NCBI RefSeq assembly: GCF_015354505.1
Contig: NZ_JACAFP010000007.1
Coordinates: forward strand, 1 to 37,315
DNA from: Microbacterium sp. UFMG61
GTDB taxonomy: Bacteria > Actinomycetota > Actinomycetes > Actinomycetales > Microbacteriaceae
Direction of reading: 5' to 3'
DNA: 37,315 nt
The position numbers and the translations under genes were made by a program. Positions 24,132 through 33,063 of this stretch are shown piece after piece; the stretch's first letter is position 1, and each line of letters begins with the position of its first letter. Under the pieces are notes generated by a model. It was not told the DNA's origin, ran no database searches, and was given only the letters and a program-made list of their open reading frames with translations.

Positions 24132-24604
24132 GCCTGCGCCTGCGGTTCGCGTGGGGGTACGGGGTAGCGCCCGGCGATCACGATGCGGTTGAAGGCGTTG
24201 ATCGACACGCACGCCCAGCTGAGCGCCGCGTACTCCTTCTCGGTGAGCACGCTGCCGACGCGGTCGTACACCTCGTCGGAGATGCCCTCCTCCGAGATGA
24301 AGGTGAACGCCTCGGCGAGTTCGAGGGCTGCCCGCTCGCGGTCGCTGAAGACGTCGCTCTCACGCCAGGTCGCGATCTGCATGAGCACGTCGGTGTCGAG
24401 TCCCGCGGCGAGCGCCCGGTCGACGTGCAGGCGGGTGCAGAAGCTGCATCCGTTGAGCTGCGAGCAGTGGATCATGACGATCTCCTTGAGGCGATCGTCG
24501 ATGCCGTTGTCGGCGCAGATCTTCCCGACCGTCCTCGCGAAGGCGTCGAGCGCCTGATAGGCGGCGGGCTCGGTCTTGGAGAGGTGCACTCGCGTCTCGC
24601 TCAT
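24128..24604 (-). CDS. Carboxymuconolactone decarboxylase (AhpD-like) family protein
   Basis: A 158-residue all-helical protein of the AhpD/CMD superfamily. The redox-active motif CSFCTRLH supplies Cys53, Cys56 and His60, the CxxCxxxH set of AhpD-like peroxidases, so activity as a thiol-dependent peroxidase or alkylhydroperoxidase partner is likely; decarboxylase activity is not. The later block FNRIVIAGRYPVPP matches the family. ATG 24604 starts the reverse transcription unit shared with the phosphatase-like gene. The intergenic region toward the divergent hydrolase holds paired CCAATATG repeats that may be regulator sites. I saw no plain promoter match for this gene. Confidence 0.88.
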   Translation of the reverse strand: MSETRVHLSKTEPAAYQALDAFARTVGKICADNGIDDRLKEIVMIHCSQLNGCSFCTRLHVDRALAAGLDTDVLMQIATWRESDVFSDRERAALELAEAFTFISEEGISDEVYDRVGSVLTEKEYAALSWACVSINAFNRIVIAGRYPVPPREPQAQA

Positions 24605-24663
24605 GCCTCAATGATATTCCGTTGTATGAGTAGGACGCCGGAGGATCCGAATCACGGGTGAGA

Positions 24664-24692
24664 CCAATATGGTAACCGGGTCAGCCAATATG
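24664..24692. repeat. Direct repeat CCAATATG spaced 21 bp in a divergent promoter region
   Basis: CCAATATG occurs at 24664-24671 and 24685-24692, the same orientation, exactly 21 bp (two helical turns) apart. Both lie between the AhpD-like start and the hydrolase -35 box. The spacing puts both copies on one face of the DNA, as for cooperative or tandem binding of a regulator. No regulator gene is adjacent. Confidence 0.5.
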
Positions 24693-24705
24693 TTTCCATA
24701 AATGC

Positions 24706-24735
24706 TTGACTGATGGCGATGTTACTTGCCATATC
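24706..24735 (+). promoter_or_regulatory. Possible promoter of the alpha/beta hydrolase gene
   Basis: TTGACT at 24706-24711 is a good -35; CATATC at 24730-24735 after 18 bp is a weak -10. The predicted transcript would start near 24742, after the ATG at 24713, supporting the ATG at 24776 as the true start. Confidence 0.35.
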
Positions 24736-24775
24736 GCCTCGGCATTTCCTCCCGACCCCGACACCAGAGCAGAAT

Positions 24776-25696
24776 ATGCAGGTGGCGATCGACATCTCCG
24801 AGTTCAGCTATCTACCCGCGCAGGCCGAGCGACTGGGTGCGACCCCTCCCCCTGCCGAACGCGTGTCGCACCGCCTTCCGGACGGGCGCCTGCTCAGCGC
24901 GATCCGCTACGGCACCGGAGCACCGCGCATCACGCTCCTGCACGGTGCTGGCCTCAATGCCCACACGTGGGACACCACGGTCCTCGCCCTCGGCCTGCCC
25001 GTGCTCGCGGTCGACCTCGCCGGTCACGGAGACTCATCGTGGAGAGACGACGCGGACTACGCACCCCGCACCCTCGCGGTCGACGTGGCGGATGCGCTGG
25101 ACGAATGGACGGATGCGCCTCAGCTGATCGTCGGCCAGTCCCTCGGCGGCCTGACCGGAGCTGCGCTCGCCGCTCGCCGTCCCGACCTCGTCGCAGCGCT
25201 CGTCGTCGTCGACATCACTCCCGGGATCGACACCTCCGCGGGCCCCGCCGCGCTGCGCGAGTTCTACGCGGGCCCGACGGACTTCGGGACACGTGACGAG
25301 CTCGTGGACCGCGCGATGTCGCTGGGGTTCGGCGGCACGCGACCCGAGACCGAGCGCGGTGTCTTCCTGAACACGCGCGTGCGCTCTGACGGCCGGATCG
25401 AGTGGAAGCACCATTTCGCGCACCTCGCGGCGCAGACGCTCGCCGCGCACGACGCCGGCGACGTCGCAGCGCCTTCACCGCTGAGTTCGGCCGGGTGGGA
25501 GGATCTGGCGAAGACGTCCGCTCCGCTGACCCTGGTGCAGGCTCAACGAGGCTTCGTCACCGCCGACGACGCGAAGGAGTTCGCGCGCCGGCTCCCCCAC
25601 GCCGACGTCATCAGCGTCGACGCGACGCACAACGTGCAGGAGACCGCTCCGGTCGAGCTGTCCGCGCTGATCGCCGCATCGGCATCGGCATTGTGA
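24776..25696 (+). CDS. Alpha/beta hydrolase
   Basis: A 306-residue alpha/beta-hydrolase fold protein. The oxyanion stretch LLHGAGLNAHTWD is followed by LAVDLAGHGDSSW and the nucleophile elbow VGQSLGG with Ser122. The His is expected in DATHNVQET near residue 287; an acid is likely in the segment before PLTLVQAQRG. It resembles esterases and C-C bond hydrolases of catabolic pathways, but the substrate is unknown. No signal peptide is seen. An in-frame ATG at 24713 would add 21 residues lacking family likeness and would lie upstream of the probable transcription start. A peptide/nickel-type ABC importer follows 92 bases later. Confidence 0.85.
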   Translation: MQVAIDISEFSYLPAQAERLGATPPPAERVSHRLPDGRLLSAIRYGTGAPRITLLHGAGLNAHTWDTTVLALGLPVLAVDLAGHGDSSWRDDADYAPRTLAVDVADALDEWTDAPQLIVGQSLGGLTGAALAARRPDLVAALVVVDITPGIDTSAGPAALREFYAGPTDFGTRDELVDRAMSLGFGGTRPETERGVFLNTRVRSDGRIEWKHHFAHLAAQTLAAHDAGDVAAPSPLSSAGWEDLAKTSAPLTLVQAQRGFVTADDAKEFARRLPHADVISVDATHNVQETAPVELSALIAASASAL

Positions 25697-25788
25697 CGAT
25701 TCGTTCCGGATCCGCGCTCCCCTGCTCAGTCCTTCCCTAGGCTCGATCCAACGGCACACAGCATCTGCCGCACCGAGAGGAAACCTCC

Positions 25789-27303
25789 ATGTTCCGACGC
25801 ACGCGACGTCTCGCGCTGATCTCCACGATCGCGGCGAGCGCCGTCATCCTCAGCGCCTGCACCGGCACCGCCGAGCCCGAGGCCACGGCCCCGGTCGGCG
25901 ATCCCGATCCCGACGCCACGCTCCAGGTGGGGCTCGTGCTCGAGCCGACCAACCTCGACATCCGCCGCACGAGTGGCGCGGCACTCGAGCAGATCCTGAT
26001 CGACAACATCTACGAGGGGCTGGTCACTCGCGACGAGGCGAACGAGATCGTCCCGCGCCTCGCGAGCGACTACGAGGTCTCCCCCGACGGGCTGACCTAC
26101 ACGTTCACGCTGAACGAGGGCATCACGTTCCACAGCGGTACGCCGCTCACCTCGGCCGACGTGGTCTCGTCCTACGAGGCCGTCCGCACGGATACCACGT
26201 TGCAGGGCAACGCCGAGTTCGCGTCCGTCGCCTCGATCACCGCGCCCGACCCGGCGACCGTGCAGATCGTGCTGACCGCTCCCAACCAGAACTTCCTGTT
26301 CTCGCTCACCGGGCCCGCCGGGCTCGTGTTCCAGACCGGTGACACCACCGATCTGAAGACCGCCGAGAACGGCACCGGCCCGTTCACACTGAGCCGCTGG
26401 AGCAAGGGCAGCGCGATCACGTTCGCACGGAACGACGGTTACTGGGGTGAGCCGGCCGGAGTCGCCGAGGTCGAATTCCAGTACATCCCCGACTTCTCGG
26501 CAGGAGTGAACGCCGCACTCGACGGCGGGGTCCAGGTCCTCACCGCCGTCGATCCCAACCTGGCACCGCAACTCGAGGATTCGTTCACACTCACGACGGG
26601 CCGCACGACCGACAAGGCCACGCTCGCTTTCAACAACGCCAAGGCGCCGCTCGACGATGTCCGCGTGCGGGAGGCGCTGCGGCTCGCGATCGATCACGAG
26701 GCGCTCGTCGAGGCGGTCGGCGCGGGCACGACCCTCTACGGCCCGATCCCGGAGCTCGACCCCGGCTACGAAGACCTCTCCGACGTGATCTCCTACGACC
26801 CCGAGAAGGCGAAGGAGCTTCTCGCCGAAGCCGGCCAGGAAGACCTGGAGCTGACGCTCACGATCCCCACCTTCTACGGGACCACGGTGCCGAAGGTGCT
26901 CATCTCTGACTTCCAGAAGGTCGGCGTGACGCTGAAGGTCGACTCTGTGGAGTTCCCGGCCTGGCTCGAAGACGTCTACACGAACCACGACTACGACCTG
27001 AGCTTCGTGCTCCACGTCGAGCCGCGCGACTTCGGCAACTTCGCCGACCCCGAGTACTACTTCGGATACGACAACGCCGACGTCCAGGCCCTGTATGCAG
27101 AAGCGCTCGCGGAGGTCGACCCCGACGCCTCGGCAGATCTGCTGGCGGAGGCCGCCCGCATCGTATCCGAGGACCACGCCGCCGACTGGCTGTACAACGG
27201 TGCGACGATCACCGCGGTGAGCCCGCTCGTCTCCGGATTCCCCGAGGACTCGATCAACTCACGCATCGACCTCGCCGGCGTCACCGTCGCCGTGGAGAAG
27301 TGA
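25789..27303 (+). CDS. Peptide/nickel-type ABC transporter substrate-binding lipoprotein
   Basis: A 504-residue lipoprotein of the SBP_bac_5 (DppA/OppA/NikA) family. The signal peptide MFRRTRRLAL ends in the lipobox LSAC with Cys24. Family blocks are EPTNLDIRRTSG, NIYEGLV, YTFTLNEGITFHSGTPLTSADV and NGTGPFTL. The mature length is as usual for class C binding proteins. GAGAGGAAA lies before the ATG. Ligands in this family include di- and oligopeptides, opines, nickel chelates and some oligosaccharides; nothing in the sequence fixes it. It is the first of five ABC genes in a tight forward operon. Confidence 0.93.
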   Translation: MFRRTRRLALISTIAASAVILSACTGTAEPEATAPVGDPDPDATLQVGLVLEPTNLDIRRTSGAALEQILIDNIYEGLVTRDEANEIVPRLASDYEVSPDGLTYTFTLNEGITFHSGTPLTSADVVSSYEAVRTDTTLQGNAEFASVASITAPDPATVQIVLTAPNQNFLFSLTGPAGLVFQTGDTTDLKTAENGTGPFTLSRWSKGSAITFARNDGYWGEPAGVAEVEFQYIPDFSAGVNAALDGGVQVLTAVDPNLAPQLEDSFTLTTGRTTDKATLAFNNAKAPLDDVRVREALRLAIDHEALVEAVGAGTTLYGPIPELDPGYEDLSDVISYDPEKAKELLAEAGQEDLELTLTIPTFYGTTVPKVLISDFQKVGVTLKVDSVEFPAWLEDVYTNHDYDLSFVLHVEPRDFGNFADPEYYFGYDNADVQALYAEALAEVDPDASADLLAEAARIVSEDHAADWLYNGATITAVSPLVSGFPEDSINSRIDLAGVTVAVEK

Positions 27304-27319
27304 CGGCGATCCACTCCTC

Positions 27320-28270
27320 GTGATCCGCTACGTGCTCGTCCGAGGAGCCCTGCTGGTCGCAGGGCTCCTCGTGTCGAGCCTGCTCATCTTCCTGACGCTC
27401 CGCGTCTTCCCCGGTGACGTCGCGCAGTTGATCGCCGGAACACAGGCCTCCCCCGCAGAGGTGCAGGCGCTGCGCGAATCCCTCGGACTCGATCGGCCGC
27501 TGCCCGCGCAGTATCTGGACTGGATGGGCGGCCTCCTGCGCGGAGATCTGGGCACCTCGCTGCTGTCGGGAGCATCCGTGGGCGAAGAACTCCTGCTCAA
27601 GGCCCAGGTGACCGTGCCGCTAGGCATCATGTCGCTCGTGATCGCCGTGCTGATCGCCGTGCCGTTCGGCATCCTCGCCGCCGTGCAGCGCGGTCGCCGC
27701 GGAGGCACCGCACTGAGCGTCGGCGCTCAGACCCTCGCGGCCGTGCCCGTGGTGTGGGCGGGAATGATGCTGATCGTCGTGTTCTCGGTGTGGCTCGGCT
27801 GGCTCCCGCCCCAGGGATTCCCCCGTACGGGCTGGAGCACACCGGGCAAGGCCATCGAGTCGCTGCTGCTGCCGGCGCTCACCATCGGGATCGTCGAGGG
27901 CGCCATGCTCATGCGGTTCGTCCGGAGTGCCACGCTGCAGGCGGCCGGCCAGGACTTCGTCCGGACGGCTGCCGCGAAAGGGCTGACCAGGAACCGTGCA
28001 CTGATCTCCCACGGCATCCCGGCCGTCGGGCTCTCGATCATCACGGTGCTGGGTCTTCAGGTGGCGGGCATCATCGTGGGATCGGTCGTGATCGAGCAGC
28101 TCTTCACTCTTCCCGGCATCGGTCGCATGCTGATCGCCGACGTCGGCACGCGCGACCTCGTCAAGGTGCAGAGCGAACTGCTCGTGCTCACGGGCTTCGT
28201 CCTGATCGTCGGGTTCCTGGTCGATCTGCTCCATCGCACGATCGACCCACGACAGAGGGAGTCGTCTTGA
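27320..28270 (+). CDS. ABC transporter permease (DppB/OppB-like)
   Basis: A 316-residue permease with six predicted membrane segments. The N-terminal RYVLVRGALLVAGLLVSSLL and the periplasmic block ESLGLDRPLPAQYLDWMGGLLRGDLGTS are characteristic of DppB/OppB. The cytoplasmic loop DFVRTAAAKGLTRNRALISHGIP is the ATPase-coupling (EAA-like) motif. It starts with GTG 17 bases after the binding-protein stop, with a poor ribosome-binding site, so translation may depend on coupling. Its stop overlaps the next start by one base (TGATG). Confidence 0.93.
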   Translation: MIRYVLVRGALLVAGLLVSSLLIFLTLRVFPGDVAQLIAGTQASPAEVQALRESLGLDRPLPAQYLDWMGGLLRGDLGTSLLSGASVGEELLLKAQVTVPLGIMSLVIAVLIAVPFGILAAVQRGRRGGTALSVGAQTLAAVPVVWAGMMLIVVFSVWLGWLPPQGFPRTGWSTPGKAIESLLLPALTIGIVEGAMLMRFVRSATLQAAGQDFVRTAAAKGLTRNRALISHGIPAVGLSIITVLGLQVAGIIVGSVVIEQLFTLPGIGRMLIADVGTRDLVKVQSELLVLTGFVLIVGFLVDLLHRTIDPRQRESS

Positions 28271-29136
28271 TGCCCCGCTGGTTTCGTCGTCTCTGGCAGA
28301 CCCCCACAGGCCGCTTCGGGGTGATCGTGGTCGCGATCGTCGCCGCCACGGCACTCGTCTCCCTGTTCTGGACCCCGTTCGACCCCCAGTACTCCGACGT
28401 CCGTGCCCGGTGGTCCGCACCGGGATGGCCCCATCTGCTGGGCACCGACGACACCGGTCGCGACATCCTGAGCGTCCTCATGGCGGGCGCCAGGACGACC
28501 GTCTTCGTCAGCGTGGGAGCCGGTGTCATCGCGACTCTCGTGGGCATCGCGCTGTCCGCGCTCGGGGCGCTCACAGCCCGGTGGATGCGCGAGACCGTGG
28601 CGGTGCTCGTCGACATCCTCATCGCCTTCCCCGTGCTGATCATCGCGATGATGATCTCCTCGGTCTGGGGCGGCTCACTCTGGGTCGTGATCTGGTCGGT
28701 CGGCATCGGGTTCGGCGTCAACATCGCCCGCGTCACCCGCCCCGAGCTCCGCCGCGTGCAGCAGAGCGATTTCGTCGTGGCGGCCCGAGCATCCGGACTC
28801 ACGAGCAGCCAGAGCCTGATCCGGCATCTGCTGCCGAACGTCGCCCCCGTGTTCATCGTGCAGCTCTCGTGGTCGATGGCCGTCGCGGTGCTCGCCGAGG
28901 CCGGACTCTCCTACCTCGGATTCGGCGCCTCCGTGGTCGAGCCGAGCTGGGGTCTACTCCTGTCCGACCTGCAGCGCTACATCGGAGTGCACCCCCTCTC
29001 GGTCATCTGGCCGGGCCTCGCGATCACGGTCACCGTGCTCGCCCTCAATCTGCTCGGAGACGGGCTGCGAGAGGCGACCGACCCGACGCTGCAGCACCGC
29101 GCCGCCGAGACCCACACCCCGGCGGTGGTCGCATGA
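28270..29136 (+). CDS. ABC transporter permease (DppC/OppC-like)
   Basis: A 288-residue permease of the DppC type. The N-terminal helix is followed by PHLLGTDDTGRDILSVLMAGARTT, the family hallmark. The coupling loop is DFVVAARASGLTSSQSLIRHLLPNV, and LSYLGFGASVVEPSWGLLL and NLLGDGLREATDP close the protein. ATG 28270 shares one base with the upstream stop and has GAGGGA before it; the frame is open from 27754 but that part overlaps the DppB-like gene. Its end overlaps the first ATPase gene by four bases. Confidence 0.93.
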   Translation: MPRWFRRLWQTPTGRFGVIVVAIVAATALVSLFWTPFDPQYSDVRARWSAPGWPHLLGTDDTGRDILSVLMAGARTTVFVSVGAGVIATLVGIALSALGALTARWMRETVAVLVDILIAFPVLIIAMMISSVWGGSLWVVIWSVGIGFGVNIARVTRPELRRVQQSDFVVAARASGLTSSQSLIRHLLPNVAPVFIVQLSWSMAVAVLAEAGLSYLGFGASVVEPSWGLLLSDLQRYIGVHPLSVIWPGLAITVTVLALNLLGDGLREATDPTLQHRAAETHTPAVVA

Positions 29137-29945
29137 CCCGCCAGGCACCGGCCGACGGCCTCGAGGTGAGCGATCTGGTCGTCGAGATCGACGGGCGACG
29201 CGTGGTCGACGGCGTGTCCTTCGACGTTCCCGACGGCAGTCGTCTCGGCCTCATCGGAGAATCCGGATCGGGCAAGTCGCTCACCGCACTCGCTGTCCTC
29301 GGCCTCCTTCCCGACGGGGCCCGCGCCTCGGGGAGCATCCGCTGGAAGGGCACCGAGCTCATCGGACTCCCCGACCGCGAGCTCGCGCGACTCCGGGGAG
29401 ACGAGATCGGCATCGTCTTCCAGGAGCCGCGCACCGCTTTGAACCCGATCCGCACGGTGGGCAGGCAGATCGCCGAGTCGATCCGGATCCACGAGGGCAT
29501 CGGCCGACGCGAGGCCCGGGCGCGCGCCGTTCAGGAGGCGGGACGGGTGCGCCTGCCCGATCCCGAATCCATCGCCGACCGCTACCCGCATCAGCTCTCC
29601 GGCGGTCAGCGACAGCGAGTGGCGATCGCGATGGCCCTCGCCTGCCGACCGCGCCTGCTCATCGCGGACGAGCCCACCACCGCGCTCGACGTCACGATCC
29701 AAGCCGAGATCCTCTCGCTGATGCTGCGTCTGGTCGAGGAGGAGGGGATGTCCCTCGTGTTCATCACCCACGACCTCGCCGTCCTGTCGCAGGTGGCCAC
29801 GGACGGCGTCGTCCTCGAGAACGGGCGGGTCGTCGAGCACGCGCCCGTGAGCACCCTTCTGAGCGCGCCCGCGTCACCCATCACCCAGGGTCTCCTGCGC
29901 GACGCCACCGCCACGCTCTGGCGACCGCAGGGAGACGCACGATGA
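29133..29945 (+). CDS. ABC transporter ATP-binding protein (DppD/OppD-like)
   Basis: A 270-residue ATPase. Walker A is GESGSGKS (Lys48), the signature LSGGQRQR, Walker [13 protein letters not shown], and the switch His is in FITHDLAV. The [19 protein letters not shown]-loop region is typical for the OppD/DppD branch. The zinc/FeS-type Cys cluster seen at the C-terminus of some OppD proteins is absent. It couples ATP hydrolysis to import through the two permeases. Start and end both lie in ATGA overlaps with neighbours, showing tight translational coupling. Confidence 0.94.
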   Translation: MTRQAPADGLEVSDLVVEIDGRRVVDGVSFDVPDGSRLGLIGESGSGKSLTALAVLGLLPDGARASGSIRWKGTELIGLPDRELARLRGDEIGIVFQEPRTALNPIRTVGRQIAESIRIHEGIGRREARARAVQEAGRVRLPDPESIADRYPHQLSGGQRQRVAIAMALACRPRLLIADEPTTALDVTIQAEILSLMLRLVEEEGMSLVFITHDLAVLSQVATDGVVLENGRVVEHAPVSTLLSAPASPITQGLLRDATATLWRPQGDAR

Positions 29946-30736
29946 GTCTGCTGGAGGCGCGCGGACTCAGCCGCGACTTCGTCGTGCCGAAGAGATCGGT
30001 CTTCGAGCGCACGCGGACACAGACCGCTCTCGCACCCACCGACCTCGACGTCGTCGAGGGATCGTCCGTGGGGATCATCGGCGAGTCGGGATCGGGCAAG
30101 TCCACACTCATCCGCCTGCTGCTCGGCCTCGACCGGCCGACAGCCGGTCACGTCACCGTCGATGGACGGCGCGTTCATGCCTCAGCCCCCGCACGGTCGC
30201 TGCACTGGCTGCGCCGTCAGACGGGCCTGGTCTTCCAGGATCCCTATGCATCGCTGGATCCGCGCATGACCGCCGCGCAGATCATCGGCGAACCGCTGTG
30301 GGCACTCGGCATCGACGGCGATCATGCCTCCCGCGTGCGCGAGGTGCTCGCACAGGTCGGGCTCGAGCCGGAGATGGGCGACCGCTACCCGCACGAGTTC
30401 TCGGGTGGCCAGCGCCAGCGCATCGCCCTCGCTCGGGCCATCGTGCACCGCCCGCGCATCCTGGTCGGAGACGAGCCGCTGTCCGCTCTCGACGTGACGG
30501 TGCGTGCCCAGATCCTCGAACTGCTCATCGAGCTGCGGCGCACGACCGACCTCACCCTCGTGCTGGTGTCTCACGACATCGGGGTGGTCCAGAACCTGTG
30601 CGACGCGGTGGTGGTGATGAAGGACGGGAGCATCGTCGAGCGCGGAGCCATGACCGACGTGCTGCTGCACCCGACGCAGGACTACACGAAGACGCTTCTG
30701 GCGGCCATCCCGGTGATACCCGGCTCCGAGACCTGA
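29942..30736 (+). CDS. ABC transporter ATP-binding protein (DppF/OppF-like)
   Basis: A 264-residue ATPase, partner of the DppD-like protein. Walker A is GESGSGKS (Lys53), the Q-loop [14 protein letters not shown] is characteristic of OppF/DppF, the signature is FSGGQRQR, Walker [13 protein letters not shown] and the switch His lies in LVSHDIGV. The end [21 protein letters not shown] is also typical. It completes a five-gene importer (binding protein, two permeases, two ATPases). No hairpin was found in the 39 bases before the convergent GNAT gene. Confidence 0.94.
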   Translation: MSLLEARGLSRDFVVPKRSVFERTRTQTALAPTDLDVVEGSSVGIIGESGSGKSTLIRLLLGLDRPTAGHVTVDGRRVHASAPARSLHWLRRQTGLVFQDPYASLDPRMTAAQIIGEPLWALGIDGDHASRVREVLAQVGLEPEMGDRYPHEFSGGQRQRIALARAIVHRPRILVGDEPLSALDVTVRAQILELLIELRRTTDLTLVLVSHDIGVVQNLCDAVVVMKDGSIVERGAMTDVLLHPTQDYTKTLLAAIPVIPGSET

Positions 30737-30775
30737 CCCGGGCGCCACAGCCCAGCTCGGGGCACGCGGATGGGG

Positions 30776-31393
30776 TCAGCGCCCGGAGACCGCGCCGAAC
30801 AGCCGTCGCCGTCGAGCCGGACGCAATGCCCGGCGCATGTACACCGTGCCGAGGTCACGGCCGAACTTGTGGCCGACTCGGCCCATGCGACCCGCCTCGA
30901 CGAAACCCAGCTTGGCGTGCAGACGGATCGATGCCTCGGCCTTGGTGTCGCTGATCACGGCGACCATCTCCCTGATGCCCAGCTGCTCGCACCCGTCGAT
31001 CAGCGCCTGCAGCAGCGCGACGCCGAGCCCCTTCCCGCCGGCACCCGGGCCCAGGTAGATCGAGTCCTCGACGGTGAACCGGTAGGCGTTCTTGCCGGCC
31101 CACGGCTGCGCGAGCGCGTAGCCGATCACCACGCCGGTCGGCGAGACGGCGACGAGGAACGGCAGATCGAGCTTGTTCAGCAGGGCGAACTTCTCCCGCC
31201 AGTACGGGATGCTGCTGCGACGTTCGTCGAGCGTGACCACCGAGTTGCTCACGAAATGGTTGTAGATCTCGCGGATGTGCGGAAGATCGGCCGACCTGGC
31301 CGCGCGGATCGTGTACGAGAAGACCTCGGGAGCCGATTGCGGGCGCAGATGGCGCGGCAGAACCCGGCGGCGATCACCGGGCTCGAACTGCAT
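30776..31393 (-). CDS. GNAT family N-acetyltransferase
   Basis: A 205-residue acetyltransferase. The family core spans about residues 26-190 with YTIRAARSADLPHIREIYNHFV, GYALAQPW and the acetyl-CoA loop GAGGKGLGVALLQALID (QxxGxG/A variant). The pattern IYNHxV and the ERRSSIPYWREKF stretch resemble phosphinothricin/methionine-sulfoximine acetyltransferases, so a small amine-containing molecule is the likely substrate; this is only a family-level guess. An Arg-rich C-terminal tail (RPARRRRLFG) is present. It follows the uracil-DNA glycosylase gene by four bases and so is the last gene of a three-gene reverse operon. Confidence 0.88.
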   Translation of the reverse strand: MQFEPGDRRRVLPRHLRPQSAPEVFSYTIRAARSADLPHIREIYNHFVSNSVVTLDERRSSIPYWREKFALLNKLDLPFLVAVSPTGVVIGYALAQPWAGKNAYRFTVEDSIYLGPGAGGKGLGVALLQALIDGCEQLGIREMVAVISDTKAEASIRLHAKLGFVEAGRMGRVGHKFGRDLGTVYMRRALRPARRRRLFGAVSGR

Positions 31394-31397
31394 GCGA

Positions 31398-32108
31398 TCA
31401 GCTTACGGGCAGCTCCCCGTCGACGCGCCAGTCCACGGGGGCCTCTCCGAGCTCTTCCAGAAGCGTGTTGACCCGAGAGAACGGGCGCGAACCGAAGAAC
31501 CCCCGACTCGCCGACAGGGGCGACGGATGCGCCGAGGCGATGACGGGGGTCGACCCGAGCATCGGCTGCAGCTTCGCGGCGTCTCTGCCCCAGAGGACGG
31601 CGACGAGAGGCTGGTCGCGCGCGATGAGGGCTCGGATCGCGAGCTCGGTGACGGTCTCCCACCCCCAACCCCGGTGCGATCCCGCCTCCCCGGGGCGAAC
31701 GGTCAGCACCCTGTTGAGGAGGAGCACACCCTGGTCGCTCCAGGCCGTGAGGTCGCCATGCGACGCCGGCGGGATGCCGAGGTCGCTCTCCCGCTCGCGA
31801 TAGATGTTCGCGAGGCTGCGAGGAAGCGGCCGGACCGCGCGATCGACCGCGAAGGACAGACCGATCGGGTGTCCCGGAGTCGGATACGGATCCTGGCCGG
31901 TGATCAGCACGCGGACCTCGGAGAGCGGTCGTCGGAAAGCGCGGAGCACCTGCTCACCCGTCGGCAGGTAGCCGCGACCCTCCGCCTGCTCCGCGCGGAG
32001 CCGCTCACCCAGTCCGCTGATGACATCCTGCGCCGGGGCGAGGGCGTCCGCCCATCCCCGGTCGATCTCCCCCGCCTCAGCGAGCTCGACCAGCGTGCGC
32101 GAGGTCAC
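31398..32108 (-). CDS. ung: Uracil-DNA glycosylase (family 1)
   Basis: A 236-residue family-1 uracil-DNA glycosylase, which cuts uracil from DNA to start base-excision repair. The water-activating loop [16 protein letters not shown] contains Asp73, and the DNA-intercalation motif [14 protein letters not shown] is intact. [17 protein letters not shown] is the third conserved block. It starts with GTG 32108, three bases after the SDR stop, with a weak ribosome-binding site, so coupled translation is likely. The protein is somewhat shorter at the N-terminus than the Escherichia coli enzyme-like average but complete. Confidence 0.95.
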   Translation of the reverse strand: MTSRTLVELAEAGEIDRGWADALAPAQDVISGLGERLRAEQAEGRGYLPTGEQVLRAFRRPLSEVRVLITGQDPYPTPGHPIGLSFAVDRAVRPLPRSLANIYRERESDLGIPPASHGDLTAWSDQGVLLLNRVLTVRPGEAGSHRGWGWETVTELAIRALIARDQPLVAVLWGRDAAKLQPMLGSTPVIASAHPSPLSASRGFFGSRPFSRVNTLLEELGEAPVDWRVDGELPVS

Positions 32109-32111
32109 CGC

Positions 32112-32894
32112 TCAGTCGACCGGGCGTACACGCAGCGGACCGCGCGCGAGCAGATGGTTCGCAGACTGGGCGACCGGGCGCATCGTGACGAGGTCGAGGT
32201 TCACGTGACCGGGCGCATCCAGCGCATAGGCGATCACATCGGCGACGTCTTCGGCGAGCAGCGGCGCCTCGACGCCCGAGTACACGACCTCGGCTGCGAC
32301 CGTGTCGCCGCCCAGGCGGTTGAGGGTGAACTCCTCGGTGTGCACGAGTCCCGGCGCGATCTCCGAGACGCGGATCGGCTCGCCGTTGAGCTCGAGGCGC
32401 AGTGCGTGCACGAGCATCGACTGCGCGGCCTTCGCGGCGTTGTATCCCCCGCCGCCCGCATACGCCACCTGCGCCGCGGTCGATGTCACGAAGAGCGTGT
32501 CCGCATGTCCGTCCTGCGAGGCTGCCAGGCGCAGCAGCGGCAGCAGTCCCGCGACCAGGCGCTGACTCGACAGCACGTTCGCGTCGTACATCCACTGCCA
32601 GTCATCGATGGATCCGTCTTCGACGCGGTCCGTTCCGCGTGCCCCGCCCGCGACCTGCACGAGAGCGTGCACCGGTCCGGAGGCTCGGAGCTCGTCGACG
32701 AGCGCGGCGACCGAGTCCGAATCCGTGAGGTCGCATGCGACGGTCGACGCTCCGGTCTCGGCCGACAGCGCGGCGAGGCGGTCGGCCCGGCGTGCGACGC
32801 CGACGACCTCCCACCCGCGAGATCTCAACGCGCGAACCGTCGCCTCCCCGATCCCCGAGCTCGCACCTGTCACCACTGCACGCCTGATAGCCAT
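32112..32894 (-). CDS. Short-chain dehydrogenase/reductase (SDR)
   Basis: A 260-residue classical SDR. The cofactor motif is TGASSGIG near residue 10; ARRADRLAAL after beta-2 suggests NADP(H) use. The catalytic Ser lies in FVTSTAAQVAYAG and Tyr/Lys in YNAAK. APGLVHTEEF follows as in NADP-dependent members of the YdfG type, which reduce small hydroxy acids or carbonyls; the substrate is not known. ATG 32894 has GGTGGAG upstream; the frame is open to 33149 but the extension covers the intergenic region. It is the first gene of the SDR-ung-GNAT unit. Confidence 0.9.
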   Translation of the reverse strand: MAIRRAVVTGASSGIGEATVRALRSRGWEVVGVARRADRLAALSAETGASTVACDLTDSDSVAALVDELRASGPVHALVQVAGGARGTDRVEDGSIDDWQWMYDANVLSSQRLVAGLLPLLRLAASQDGHADTLFVTSTAAQVAYAGGGGYNAAKAAQSMLVHALRLELNGEPIRVSEIAPGLVHTEEFTLNRLGGDTVAAEVVYSGVEAPLLAEDVADVIAYALDAPGHVNLDLVTMRPVAQSANHLLARGPLRVRPVD

Positions 32895-32983
32895 GGCTCC
32901 ACCGTACGACCTCCGCGCACGATGGCGGCCGTCACGCGCGGGAAGGCGGGCCGTGTTCATTACGTCACATTTCCCACTCACTG

Positions 32984-33010
32984 TTGACAGACCCCGATGT
33001 TCCGTACTGT
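32984..33010 (+). promoter_or_regulatory. Promoter of metY
   Basis: A perfect -35 TTGACA at 32984-32989 is followed by TACTGT (33005-33010) after a short 15-bp spacer. The leader would be about 47 bases, too short for a SAM riboswitch, and no such structure is seen. Confidence 0.4.
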
Positions 33011-33063
33011 CGCTTGCAACGACATCAGTCGAATCGACCTTCCAACAGTTCCAGGGGGAACAC

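Noticed and set aside
24722..24730. TTACTTGCC, one base from the sugar-locus motif TTACTTGAC
   Set aside because: No dyad or A/T-rich tail follows, and the adjacent gene is not sugar related; treated as chance.
24713..24775. Upstream ATG extending the alpha/beta hydrolase by 21 residues
   Set aside because: It would lie before the predicted transcription start, has no ribosome-binding site and adds residues unlike the family.
32990..33063. Possible SAM or other riboswitch before metY
   Set aside because: The leader after the predicted start is about 47 bases and shows no stable paired structure.
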